64,000 bases of DNA, from NCBI GenBank assembly GCA_003313425.1, contig NHZP01000020.1, positions 186,001-250,000 of the forward strand, read 5' to 3'. Position 1 is the stretch's first letter; every line of letters begins with the position of its first letter. The notes beneath the pieces were generated by a model, which did no database searches, had not been told where the DNA came from, and saw only the letters and a program-made list of their open reading frames with translations. The stretch is from Pseudopyrenochaeta lycopersici. Taxonomy: Eukaryota > Ascomycota > Dothideomycetes > Pleosporales > Pseudopyrenochaetaceae. The translations under genes and the position numbers were made by a program. Positions 32,874 to 44,063 of this stretch are shown one piece after another.

Positions 32874-34931
32874 TCAAGTATTGCTGATAATGACTCTCGC
32901 GCCCTCCTTGCCGAGCACACCCCTCTCCTTGGCCTTTGGACTCCTGTCTCGGCCCTTCTTACGGCTGAGGAATCCGAGCATGCCAGAAGGCTTTTCAGCT
33001 TGAGGGGCCTGTACGAGCGCGGAGCTCTGGTTAGCCATTTCGGTCCATGAGCCGGTCTCGTTGAGAACTACCTGTACGCCTCCGCCCATGCTGGTGCTGC
33101 GCTGCGAGCCTCGCGTGCGGCTGTTCATGGGGCGCGAGAACGAGGGTGTTGCAGTTTCGGAGCCGTCGGCAGGAAAGTAGTCGGCACGCTCGCCGCGTTG
33201 GGATGTGGGTGAGCCGGTATTGCCGGTCTGGTTGAGGTTGGCCGTGGCTAGCGGAGGGCTACCGTGGGGCGAGTGCGTTGTCGATCGGGGATTTGTGGTT
33301 GAGCGAGTTGGCTGGAGTTCGCAATCTTGAGACTTTGTTGTCGCAAGAGGCCGTCCCCATGAATCATGTTGCGAGGTCACCGATGCTGGCGTGTGCTCGC
33401 TATTGCTTTGATTGCTCGCCCTTGAACCACCAACTGAGTCTGTAGGATCTACAACAGCAACCGCGACGGGGCGTTGATCGGCAACAACTGTGTAGTTGAA
33501 CGGCTCAAACAGGGTTTCAATCATTTTGTGCAGCTCCTCTGCACGAATCTCTTGCTCGGTTGCATCATCCTTCAGCGCTTCCCTGGGCTTCTGCCTGCGA
33601 GCCCGAGCCTCGAGGGGTGCCTCTTCCAACAGCAGCTCCTCAAGATCGTAAGTCGCGTCGAAATTGGTCTTGTCGCTCGAGGGAACGAATACCGGCGGGA
33701 TCTCCTTCCGCTCTAGCGCGCCGAAATCAATGGGACGGAAGAAGGGATTGTCGGTGAATGACTCGAAGCCGATGGCGCCGATTCGCTGCTTCCTGTTCTT
33801 CTCCAGCAGCGAACTAATGGCATGTAAGCAGGGCATGGAGACTGGCGGATTGGTAACAGGATATGTGGGTTCTCCTCGAGAGATCTTTTGGGCTAGCGAA
33901 TCATGGCTGCTGGCCTCAAATGGTCGCTGTGCTAGTCAGCACATGCACGATGTAACACAGTTTATATTGCCCACCTTATTGTATATGCATTCGTAGAAGA
34001 GAACACCGAGTGACCACCAATCGACCTCACACGAGTATCCTTTGCCGTCGTACACCTCTGGCGCGAGGTAGGCGAGTGTGCCCGACTTACTCGTCAGTGG
34101 CTTGTGCGGTGTGAAGTCGGAGGCGACGTTCTGGTGATGTTAGCATAGGCTTGAGAATGACCCTAGGTTGCACATACGAAATCTGCTAGATGGACGTGGC
34201 CTTCAGAGTCCAAGAGTACGTTGTCTGGCTTGATGTCCCTGTGCACAATGCCCTGCTGGTGAATGTAGCGCACCGCGCAGCCGAGCTGTGCTATCCAGAA
34301 GCGAACGGCCTCTTCTGTGAAGGTCTTCCTTGAGATATGGAACCGCAGGTCACCGCCATTCATCAGATCTACGACGATATATCTAGCCCAAATTAGCCTC
34401 CCCCTATGCCGAGATTCAGCAGGTGCCGGTCCAACGTACAGATATTCGATGTCCTGAAAACTATAGCGCAGGTTGCAGAGAAACGGGTGGTTGAGATGCT
34501 CGAGCATGCGGCGCTCTCGAATGATATTGCGGACGCTCTCGGACCGTACGACTGTGACACAGCATCAGCATCGAGTCCCTGTAGTGCCTGCTAGTTCCGG
34601 GCTACGGTGTGCTGTGACATGGAGCCCAATCGTGGGTGGAGACGCACCTTCGTCTTTTCTTATGTACTTGAGCGCGAATGTGAGGCCGGTGTCCTTTCGC
34701 TCGACAATGCGCACCTTGCCGAAGGCGCCCTTTCCGACGACGCGCAGCAGCCGGAAGTGGTTCAGGTTGACTGGGGAGTCTTGTTAGCCATTGGGTCCAG
34801 GAAAGAGGGCCGGTATGGATTAGTGCATGTCGGGCGGGATGGCCATATGGGGGCCCATTGCCCAACCACGCGGGCGACTATGACGCACCTTGGTCGGTGA
34901 AGACGACGGGCTTGCCGTTACTCTGACCCAT
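32874..34931 (-). CDS. YANK-family (STK32-like) AGC serine/threonine kinase
   Basis: Protein kinase of the AGC group, YANK branch. Six minus-strand exons keep frame: 34931-34889, 34770-34648, 34551-34440, 34382-34178, 34130-33975 and 33926-32874 (563 residues). It begins [13 protein letters not shown], with a myristoylation-like Gly2. Kinase motifs in order are [18 protein letters not shown] (P-loop), ALKYIRKDE (ATP Lys), [24 protein letters not shown] (catalytic loop), LADFNVASDF, and [12 protein letters not shown] (activation segment end). The DFN in place of DFG is diagnostic of YANK kinases and not a defect. The C-terminal 250 residues after the kinase are disordered, Ser/Thr-rich and end with a basic patch. 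Introns are 47-118 nt. Substrates are unknown; the myristoylation is inference. Confidence 0.92.
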
Positions 34932-37900
34932 GGTGGGCTACAATGGCAGACTGCCTGTGGGATAAGGATGGCGTATTAAGTATGCATCAGCGAGCAAGTC
35001 TGGGGAAGTGCCAACAGGGCGGCTTTGGCGGCCTGGGGAGGGATTCCAAGGTTGGGCGGGGACAAAGGTCGCTTGACACGGGGGGGGGGGTGGGCAGCTA
35101 ACAGCAGGCGAGCGCGGATTAGGCGGGCACACGGGTATTATTAAGGCAGCGTCAACGACAGCGACAGCGTCAGCGTAGAGGAAGGGCCGAGAGAGCAAGG
35201 AGATTGTACGAAAAGGCTTGAAAGGAGGCCAGGAGTTTTGAAGCAGCACGTCTCGTCGGCGAGTTCCCAGGCCGGTTAGTGTGGGCGGGCGTGCTTTGGT
35301 GCCAGCGAGCCAGTTCGCAATGCAGCACGAGTTCCTAGCGCACCAAGGCGGGCAGGGATACCACGTTCTGCCAGCATGGGCGCCCGCGAGGGATGAAGAG
35401 CAACACGCCGCTAGTCTACGAAGACCGCCTCAGTCTGCTGCCACACACGGTGCACGGAGTCAGCAACCCTGCACTAGCATCTATCTCATGCTCGTACGGG
35501 CACGCCATTGATCTGTGGGAGACTCAAGGCAAGCGCGGCTGTCCTCTGTAGCAAGTCCTGGAGCCCTCGTTCTGCATAGCACGCATGGCCTGCCTGCAGC
35601 ACGTCTGCCTGGCGCTGGCCCGCATCGCAACCTCACCCATCCCGCACTGATTGGAGCGTAGAGCCGTTTGCATCTGCTGCACGCCTGCAAAAGGAAAAAA
35701 AAAACTTGGGGGCTGAGGTGCTAGTACGCTTCGCCCCTGCGCACCGCACTCCGAGAGAAAGACTCTCACCGTCAGCGATGCTTCATGCCCATCTGCACCG
35801 TGCCGGCCAAGTGGCCGGCGAACCCCAGCTTATCGCGAGACACCGGCCAAATACCACTGCTCACACGTCGTCTCGCTCCCGTCTGATCTGCACCAGCCCG
35901 GCGATTGTGAAACACTTTTCATCAAGGACCATCTGCACTCTGCGCGGCCGCCCCGCCCGACTTTGGCGTAGCCCAAATTATAATCTCTCCCCACTAATAC
36001 CGCTCCATGGCCTTGACAATTTTCCCTTCCACTCCAGCTTCACACTCTCGCCAGGTACGCGACGCCTCCACGTGGAGAATCGCAGCATGTCACTCTTGCC
36101 CGCAGCCCTGCCCGCCTGTCCTGATTTGCTGTGCTCTTACTTTTTCTTCCTGACCCACTTTGTCCGCTGCGTCTTCGGCCCGACCAAGATCAACGAAGAA
36201 CCACGCGCGGATCTTTCACCAAGCCGTCCGCTATATCCGGATCACAAGAGCCTCGTGGGCCATGCTTTCGGGATACCACGAAGGGAACGCCATCCGCTGC
36301 CTTTCTCTCGCGTTGCGCCTGCAACCACCGTCAGAGCGCGGTGGCAAGGCCTGCAAGACCATCTCTCCCCAATGGTCCAGATGGGCATCGCTGCAGCACC
36401 ATGTCCATCCTCACGTGCGAACCGCCCCAGACTACCCATGCCGCTATCCTTAACCTCATGCCTGAAACAAGGAAGGCACAGCTGTTCAGGCTCATTTCGA
36501 GCCAAATATGAAATCTTTCAAGATGCACCTCTCATGCAACTACTCAGGGGCGCCCGGCGCCAGTCTCGCAGCAACCGCGACGTGACATGTGCTTGTCTTG
36601 CTTAGCGCCCACAACTTCATACTCTCTCTTGTTTCCTTCCCTTCTCGTCCACTTCTCCTGACCTTTTTTTTTGTAATCCAACCTTTGCCACCCGGGACAT
36701 TCAGAGTCGATGCGATTCGCACGCACACAGCATGCCGTTACGTGCAACTGTCTCGTTTCGGAAACTACAACCTAAATTGCACTATTCTCGTTCCTTTTTA
36801 GGGCTTGCGTACAAACATGCGGTTACACCACAGCTCAACCGCCTCTTTGCGGCGAGCACCGAAACTCACCTTCGCGGAACCACTCCGCCGTTGGTGCTAC
36901 TCCTTAGGGCCCCTTGGGCCCCTAAAGTCTCTGTCAATCGGCTTTCATGGCATTTCGGCTGCCACCAAGCCGATAGGCTAAATGCGTGTTCTAGAAGACG
37001 TCCATATTTTCCGAGCGCCAGAGCTCACATTCACGCCAGACTACTGCATGCCCGAAACCCAGCGCACATGTCAAGGCGCGTGCGGATCGTTGCTTCTTCA
37101 GCCAAGTCACCTCTGTTGCTGGTCTGCATTGGATAATTCATCGGTTAATCGAACCTACTGACTAATACGACCTGACAGCGGCAACCCCGACATTTAGAGT
37201 TTTTGGGGCTTCAAGCAGGGCTACGAGAGGCGTGAAGCCTCAACTAGGTCCGCTAGATGCGTTTCCGCCAGCGTGAACCCATCGGAAGGCTGCCAGATTG
37301 GTTGTGGCACAGCAACCGGAAACGTAGCCTTCTCTTACTCATCCCACATTGCGCTAGAACAATGTCCATAGGACCCGGAACCCTGCCATCAGCGTCATAT
37401 GGGTATGAAGATAGCGTGTCTCCCAACAGAGTGGAGCATGACGGGTATCGATCGCTCCCATCCAAGTCTCTGGGCTGTAAGCCTCGGGAACGAGGTTCGT
37501 GATTGAATTACCTGTTGAGCTTGCAGGACACCTCATGCACCTATGCCCCGTGCGTTTCAATCGCACACCACTTGCGCCCTGATGTTGTGAAGCTCCTACT
37601 AATTACAGAATCGTTTTCTGCCGACTCTGGTCGGTGAGACCCCACATACTGCGAGTCATGGCGTGCAGCCTCATCCATCACCTGATACAGCAGTATGCTC
37701 TCTTTCGACCTCAGCCTTATGCGCGGGTCCCATCTAATCAACACCGGGAAAATCGTCCTGGCAGATTTTGGCACCCTACCGACGCCTTTCTGCATATCGA
37801 CATCATCTTCCCACCCTGAAACATGCCTTGCGAAAACTCCAGCTCAGCCAGACATTGTCCGACCGAATCTTCGGGCCTATTATTAGGTTCTTCGGGATTC

Positions 37901-39206
37901 AAGCACAAAAAGGCGAACTAGGCAGCTTACATCAGACCCGGAAGACGCCCACGAGGATGCTGCATGGGCCTCAACAACGACATCATGGCGTTGGTCTCGG
38001 TGCAGCCTCGATGCGAGGTTATTTTTACAGCAAACTGAGGAAGATGAACTCCGGGCCTGCAGTTGTGGCTCCTGTGGAAATGAGCAGGAGAGGCGTTTGG
38101 TAGGGAGAGAAGCATTGTCCCGAACGAATCGGGAAGCCACGACCCATACCGCCATGCAGCCTCACAACGCCTTGCTCGCAACACCAAAACGCCTTCATAA
38201 CTATATCGGTTGCATGCAACCTGCAAGTAAGCTGCAAATCATACTAGCAAACACGAGGCCATGGCAATCGTGCTGATCTCTATGCCGTCGTAAGCTGGGC
38301 TTACTGCGAAAATGTTCAATGCTGATCGCTGCACAACAGCCATGAAAGAAATTGGTAGCGATATGTCGTGTCTCCTTTCTGGAACTTGAGGGCTGGCAAC
38401 CAAGGAAATTGTGTATAATTTGGTGTTTAAGCACAGGGAAGAACCGTGAGACGGCCCACGTGGCACGACTCGTGTTACAACAATTGCGATGCGTGATCTC
38501 GACTTGTTGTGTTCTGATCAAGGCAACTAGACAAGATCGCTGCACCCCTGCCACTGCTATTGACTCCAACCTCATCCGCAGTAACGCAATAGCGCCCATG
38601 CAGCCTCCATCCTGGTCCTGAGAAGCTACCCTTGGTTGGCTTGGTTGCTCTTCTTCCACACAAGCCAACCACCACAACAAACCCTTCAACCACCAAACAT
38701 CCAGTTCCACCCCCGTCCACGCTGTGTAACCTTGCCCTCGTATCCTCACACACGGATCAGTACCACAGCGTCCCCAATGCATATACCCGAGCATGAGCGG
38801 ACATCCAACATACCTGCACCGTACGCCACTGACCTCTTCCAGCTGCTACATAATTGGAGGCGCTTGTTTCCCACCACGAAACGTATCATTCTACCACGAG
38901 CGGTACTTTGTGCTTCAAATAGAGGGCCTTGGCGCCGTCGCAATACAGCGCCAATCTATCTCTGCCAGATGGCTGCTCACGTGGCGTTGCGGATAGCCGA
39001 GCGCGCAGGGTAATATACGCCGTCGGCTCCCGAGGCCTGATGAGGATATCAAACATCGATGGCTGAATCTCGGTGTCCATCCCCTGAGTAAAGAGTTGGG
39101 ATTGTTCCTTTTAGGAGATAAGGATGAGTGGCCCTGGCGTACAGGGTGTACGTTCTGGATTACGTGTGTCTCGTTCTTCCCTTTCGAAGAGCGCTCCCAT
39201 GTCTTG
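34932..39206. other. gene-poor region, no supported gene
   Basis: About 4.3 kb upstream of the YANK kinase. It has a run of about 11 G near 35080-35090 and a near-perfect palindrome (TTAGGGCCCC/GGGCCCCTAA) around 36904-36925. Pyrimidine-rich leader-like stretches lie at 36600-36680. The largest open frame is 299 codons at 35706-36605 (+), with Arg/Pro/His-rich composition and no recognisable motif. It may be long regulatory or leader sequence or hold an unrecognised gene or non-coding RNA. Confidence 0.5.
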
Positions 39207-40830
39207 TCATCCCGGTGTCCATGTCGAAGCTGATCCTTTGCTTTTCGGAATCGTCTGCCGGCAACGCTCAGTATGTCTCATGCAATTGTCTTTGCGGTTG
39301 AACACTTTCCAAGGCGTTGCGCATCCTGAATTGGTGCATCGGAAGACGGTTTGTGGCTTATGGCTATCCTTATGCACAGTATGCTCGTGTCTTTGGAGGT
39401 CACTGCGAAGACCGAAGGCTGATCTGCACATCTTGCAGGAGTATCGGAGGTTATGCTTGCGGTTGTAGTGACTTCTGTTTCCGGTAGCGTCAGAAACAGT
39501 TTAGTCAAAGACATCACAGCAGGAACGTACCTGTTCTGCCCCGGGGTAGCAAATTTACGCTGGCACTTGGAGCACGCATATGGAAGGTCCGCATCCCTAT
39601 TGTTACCTGTGGTTCTGGTGGTTGCAGTGGATAGCGAGGCCATCTCGGGCGGGTGCGTCAATGCTGGCGCAAGGGGCGAGCCGGTTTTGCCTGTTCCCCC
39701 TGTATCGTCGTTGGTAGGCGGATACTTTGCGTTATCTGTCGTTGACGGTAGATTACCACACCCTGGAATCATGGCGCCTGTCTGCCCAGCTAGAGCGGCG
39801 TAGAGTAACATTGGAGGAAACTCAAACATGCTCTTGATTGCTGGTTTATCACAACCTAGTCCTTTTTTTTATGGCTCGCCTACTTCTTTTCGGCACTGCT
39901 GGAGTATTGAGAGACGGTAAAAAGGACGGACGATCGCTATTCTCAAAACTGGCAGATACCATGGAGCTTGAACAGCTTTCTAGTGCATCACCACTTGGTG
40001 ACGTCGATGAGGAGCTGCATGAAGTTCTCTCTGTACTTGTGGACATTCTCGAGTCGCTTTCTGAGCACGACTGCGACGCGACAGGTTCAGAATCGTCACT
40101 GTGCCACTGGGTGCTCTGCCAGAAAAAGTTATCAGGATCACCAGGCGGGGGCAGATGGATTGCCATCTCGCAAATGTTTCGCGAGTTCTCGGACGGCCTG
40201 TCTGTTATCGGTTCCTTGCCTTTGGAGTTGTCAGTAGTCTCGGGTTCCGGAGAAGGACTTGCGTCTTGCCAGTGTGAGATAGGCATCTCGGATGCGTTCA
40301 GCTCGTAATTCGGGCGATAGTCACTGCGAAAGTCAGATGCCAGTGAAGTCACCTCTTGATCCCTTAATGCTTGAACGATGTGCGCTTCGATGACCGGATT
40401 AGGACCTTTTTCTACGTCTCGGGGATGTACGTAAAGACCTGGCGAACCCAGTTCGGCCGCCGAGTTGACATCTTCGATACCCTCAACACTTAATAGAGCA
40501 ACTGTAAGATTTGATGACTGCTCGACTGACATGTGTTAGCTTAACCTTCGTGAGTCTCTTGCTAGAACCTTCTGGAGTGGCATTACCTTCGTAAGTTGGC
40601 AGCTCTTGCAAAAGCGTCCGTTTGTCAAGCCCAAGGATTTGTTCCGGAGTCAATTGCTTGGCCGTACGATGCGATGAAGCGGTCGTTATTGGCGTTGATA
40701 CATCTGCGGTTATATTCGGCAAAATAAGATTTTGACTCGCGTATAGTGCTCGTTTGGCACTGTGGGGTCTCGTACAGACTAAGAGAAAACTTACAAAAGT
40801 AGTGATAGTTATCAAATCGAAAAATGCCAT
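39207..40830 (-). CDS. C2H2 zinc-finger protein (three fingers, N-terminus uncertain)
   Basis: Probable DNA-binding protein. Proposed minus-strand exons are 40830-40587, 40525-39884, 39840-39531 and 39474-39207; all joins keep frame. The last intron (39475-39530, GTACGT...CAG) splits the first finger, so the fingers are only seen after joining. Finger 1 is YACSKCQRKF... to HYNRKH, finger 2 is YSCKMCRSAFGLRSDLQRH, and finger 3 is FRCTNSGCATPWKVFNRK with RHTERC (a CCHC variant). Upstream of the fingers the protein is Ser/Pro-rich and acidic. The 40526-40586 intron (GTAATG, GCTAAC branch, TCAG) is convincing; the 43-nt intron 39841-39883 is short and less certain. The start at 40830 is a guess, since the hydrophobic first 20 residues are odd for a nuclear protein. 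Confidence 0.66.
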
Positions 40831-42261
40831 AGCTATAAGATAGTCCCAGGACGCTCTCCCAATGGTTTAACTATGAACTTTGGTGGTTGAAATAAAGTGT
40901 TCCTCGTTGACGCCGTAGCTCTGGGTAAAACAGCCATGGCTTAGGGTAAGAGTCGCGGTCCTTTGCGAACCTTCAGGTCGTTTTTACCAAGTTGTAGAGT
41001 TATAATGCCGATACAAGCTCATCAGGCTGAGAGAGGCATACCGATGATCTTGGCAATGATTATGGTCGTCCAATCATGGGTGCAAGCGGCTTACTGGTAT
41101 GCCTCTATGACCGTAAAGGCCAGCCGTGGCCCTGCATTAAAGTACACGTTTAACACGACAGCATAGCCTCTCTTTTCACTTACGAAAGTGTGATTACAGA
41201 CAACGAGAGGGCAGGAATATTTCTTGGAGATATTGTCAGAGCCATGATAAAATTCGGGCCTTGATACGGACTACCACAAGGCTGGCGAGCACTTCTATTC
41301 GGTGGGATTGATCCATTCTAATGCATTAACGATGATGAAACGGAACTGCCAGCACATTCAGACCCTCGATCTCAGGTCTTGATGTATATTTTTGGCGATT
41401 CGGCATAGAACGAGGCTGGAGACGGTCTGAGGCGTACCGATATGGTTTCACAAATACTCTCGACTTTGGTGGACGCTCATGGCAAAGGAGATTACAGCCA
41501 TGCTCGGGAATTAATTGAGTTTAGCTGCGAGATGTCACTGGTCAGCTATGAATAAGAATGACGATGACTTCACGCATAATGTATGGTCTCTAGGTGATGA
41601 CTAGCCCGTTCCTCGACTCGTGCTTTCAGCCTCACCCTCGTCAGACTAACCGTGAACCCTGGCTTGGCTCTGCACAAGCATTCTCCAAAAGCTTGTCATG
41701 AGGCCTTGTTGGCGAATGAGTTCGCTGCGAATCTGTATGTACTTCTTCTACGTTTGCCAGAGCAATGCTACGGTTTGTCAGTATATTAGCTCTGATCACG
41801 CAGGCACACTTGTCCAAGACTTGACACGGATCGATTACAGAAATCAAGGAAAGAAAAAGATAATAATGCTGAGGTTCAGGAGAAGAAATGAACTTAGTTA
41901 TACCGCAGTGCCTCTTTCATTTACTACAATAACGATAGAGGGCGAGCCCAAACTCAATACGCGTCCCTACGAACCACTGAATTTTTAGGAGCAGGAACTG
42001 CCTCCAGTTGCTGAAATCTACTCCCTTCTCCAGTTTCCAGCCGTGCACTCAACCAAACACTGACCATGAGGATCCTATCCATTTAGAAAGCCTAAACTTT
42101 GACCGTGCACAATTCGAAGAAAGAGGCGGACCAGACAAGCGTTTACTCTAGTGACCGACTTTGTTCACAAAATTGACCGGCCGAAACGGACAGACTTCCC
42201 CATTCTCCTTTATCCCGGTAATTCGAATAGTAAACTGAGTGCACGGTGCTTATTTCAAATT
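40831..42261. other. intergenic region, no supported gene
   Basis: About 1.4 kb between two minus-strand genes. Open frames are below 100 codons and carry no motif. It should hold the promoter of the zinc-finger gene and the 3' end of nothing recognised on the plus strand. Confidence 0.5.
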
Positions 42262-43992
42262 CTAAGCATGCCCGGAAGGTGGAATCGGGAATGTTTCACC
42301 AGGAACCGGATAGCATTGTGGAACATACGTTGAATAGCCTCTATACGGCATCACTTGATAGTCCGGGGTCACAGCCTGATTCCCGATTGATCTGATTGCC
42401 GGATGCCAACCCTGGTTATCCCTCTGAGCAAGCGCAGAAAACTCTTGTCCTGAAGGAGTATACATGACCTTCGGCTCATGATTACTTTGCGGAACTCTAT
42501 GTCCGAAGCCGCCATGCCACATTGTGAGAATTTGGTGGCGGATAGGAGCTAGAGGGTAGAGGTGTTTTGCAAGAGCTTCAATGTCATGCCAACTTGCAGA
42601 GAATCCAGGCGCGATGCGGGAGCTGGGCATGGCAAGCAGGAGTTGTGCCTCATTGAAACCCATATGATGGTCGGGAAAGCCATTAATAATTGGTCTGAGA
42701 ATGATAATTCTGCCTGGTAGGATGTAAATCTGACCCAAAGATGTGTTGAAAATCGCTAGGCATGGAGGATATGCTGGGGCAGGGCTAGAAAGGGGTCGGG
42801 TGGCTGGCTGCAACGCATCATCCTTGGCGAAGCCAATGACTTCGGTTGATCTTGAAGGTGGGACTGAACATAGTGGGCGGCCATCAGTCTGTTGAACTTC
42901 AAGCTGCGAAAGAGGCACGATATTCGAACTATCTGGGCGAAGTTCGAGGAGCCGTGGGTCGATAAAATCAGGTAGAGTACGACAATCAGTCGATTCGTGT
43001 ATGGGTGTGATACTCTCGTGTAGCACAACGGAAGAATCTACTGGATAAGGCTCGTATGATCCTACGGAGGCGTCTCGGTTCCATGAGATTGTTGACAACG
43101 GCTGTTGATCTTGATGGTCTGCATTAACGAGGTCCGACAAGATGCCAGGATACAGCTGCTGATAGCGTTCGTTCTCAACAATTCCATGATCAGACTCGGT
43201 AGACAGAGTGCAGAATCCTGAAGGTGGGCAGTCTTCTGTGTCACTTAAATCGAAGGGAGATGAGGTTTGTAACATAGGGCCGCAAGTCGGCTTACGCGCC
43301 ATCTCGCCGATATCTAATCGTGGTTTCTCACTCTTTTCAATAGACTCTGATAGCAACTTGCGCCTTGCAATCTCAACACGATACTCTTTCTTGCTCATGC
43401 CCGCTCTGATGCCTCTGTCCATGCGCTTGTAGGTATCCTGGGCACCTTTTGGGCGACCTCTGCTATTTCTTGATAAATTTGGAGAATGTTTCCTTGGACA
43501 GCCTGGGCGGCGCTTCTGTGGAGGTTGACGGTAGCTGATGACATGCGTGGGCCATACAAATTCGTAGACAGGCCTCGCATCTGGCGATGTGGCCGCCACG
43601 GTAATGCCAGACGCACCTTCACAGAAACCACTGTCGTTAGAGAATCCTCGTTGCCGAGCTTCAATTGATTGTGCTTCGAAGCCTTCGCCAATACACCAAA
43701 AGCTTGAAGGATCGGCAACAGGAGTAGTCAGAGCGCTGGGGAAATCCTGGTATGGTGCCTTTACCGACGTGGAGACAACCACCTCCGTGGTATTCCAATC
43801 CAGAGGGTGGAGGGGTCTACCATGGTTGTCCCCGCCGCCACGCAGCCACAATACTTGCCGCTGGGGTGCTGTTGATAATGCAGTCTGAATAGTGTCATAG
43901 CATGGTGACGTGGACGAATCTTGGGACGATGAAATTGTTGATATTTGGGTATCCCGTATCTGACTGAACGCCGCAGTTACACCCTTCTCCAA
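42262..43992 (-). CDS. hypothetical protein with AT-hook-like basic motifs
   Basis: Single long exon, 576 residues. I do not recognise a family. Around residues 157-190 a basic patch contains RRPGCPRK and RGRPKG, which resemble AT-hooks that bind the minor groove of AT-rich DNA, followed by a charged helix (SKKEYRVEIARRKLLSES). The rest is Pro/Ser-rich and probably disordered. A hydrophobic stretch near residue 420 reads IYILPGRIIILRPIINGFPD. The C-terminus has an ordered-looking segment (HDIEALAKHLYPLAPIRHQI). A nuclear, DNA-associated role is possible but is inference. The ATG is only 71 bp after the stop of the Swp73-like gene on the same strand, leaving little room for a promoter; the true start may lie further downstream, or transcription may read through. 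Confidence 0.68.
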   Translation of the reverse strand: MEKGVTAAFSQIRDTQISTISSSQDSSTSPCYDTIQTALSTAPQRQVLWLRGGGDNHGRPLHPLDWNTTEVVVSTSVKAPYQDFPSALTTPVADPSSFWCIGEGFEAQSIEARQRGFSNDSGFCEGASGITVAATSPDARPVYEFVWPTHVISYRQPPQKRRPGCPRKHSPNLSRNSRGRPKGAQDTYKRMDRGIRAGMSKKEYRVEIARRKLLSESIEKSEKPRLDIGEMARKPTCGPMLQTSSPFDLSDTEDCPPSGFCTLSTESDHGIVENERYQQLYPGILSDLVNADHQDQQPLSTISWNRDASVGSYEPYPVDSSVVLHESITPIHESTDCRTLPDFIDPRLLELRPDSSNIVPLSQLEVQQTDGRPLCSVPPSRSTEVIGFAKDDALQPATRPLSSPAPAYPPCLAIFNTSLGQIYILPGRIIILRPIINGFPDHHMGFNEAQLLLAMPSSRIAPGFSASWHDIEALAKHLYPLAPIRHQILTMWHGGFGHRVPQSNHEPKVMYTPSGQEFSALAQRDNQGWHPAIRSIGNQAVTPDYQVMPYRGYSTYVPQCYPVPGETFPIPPSGHA

Positions 43993-44063
43993 GAGAATTT
44001 TCCAAACAGTACGCCGCAGAGTCCTGAGCCTAACGAAAGAGACATATTAGCCCAACACAAGCA

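Noticed and set aside
36904..36925. GC-rich palindrome as a terminator or protein-binding site
   Set aside because: Isolated, with one mismatch, and no gene context to support a role.
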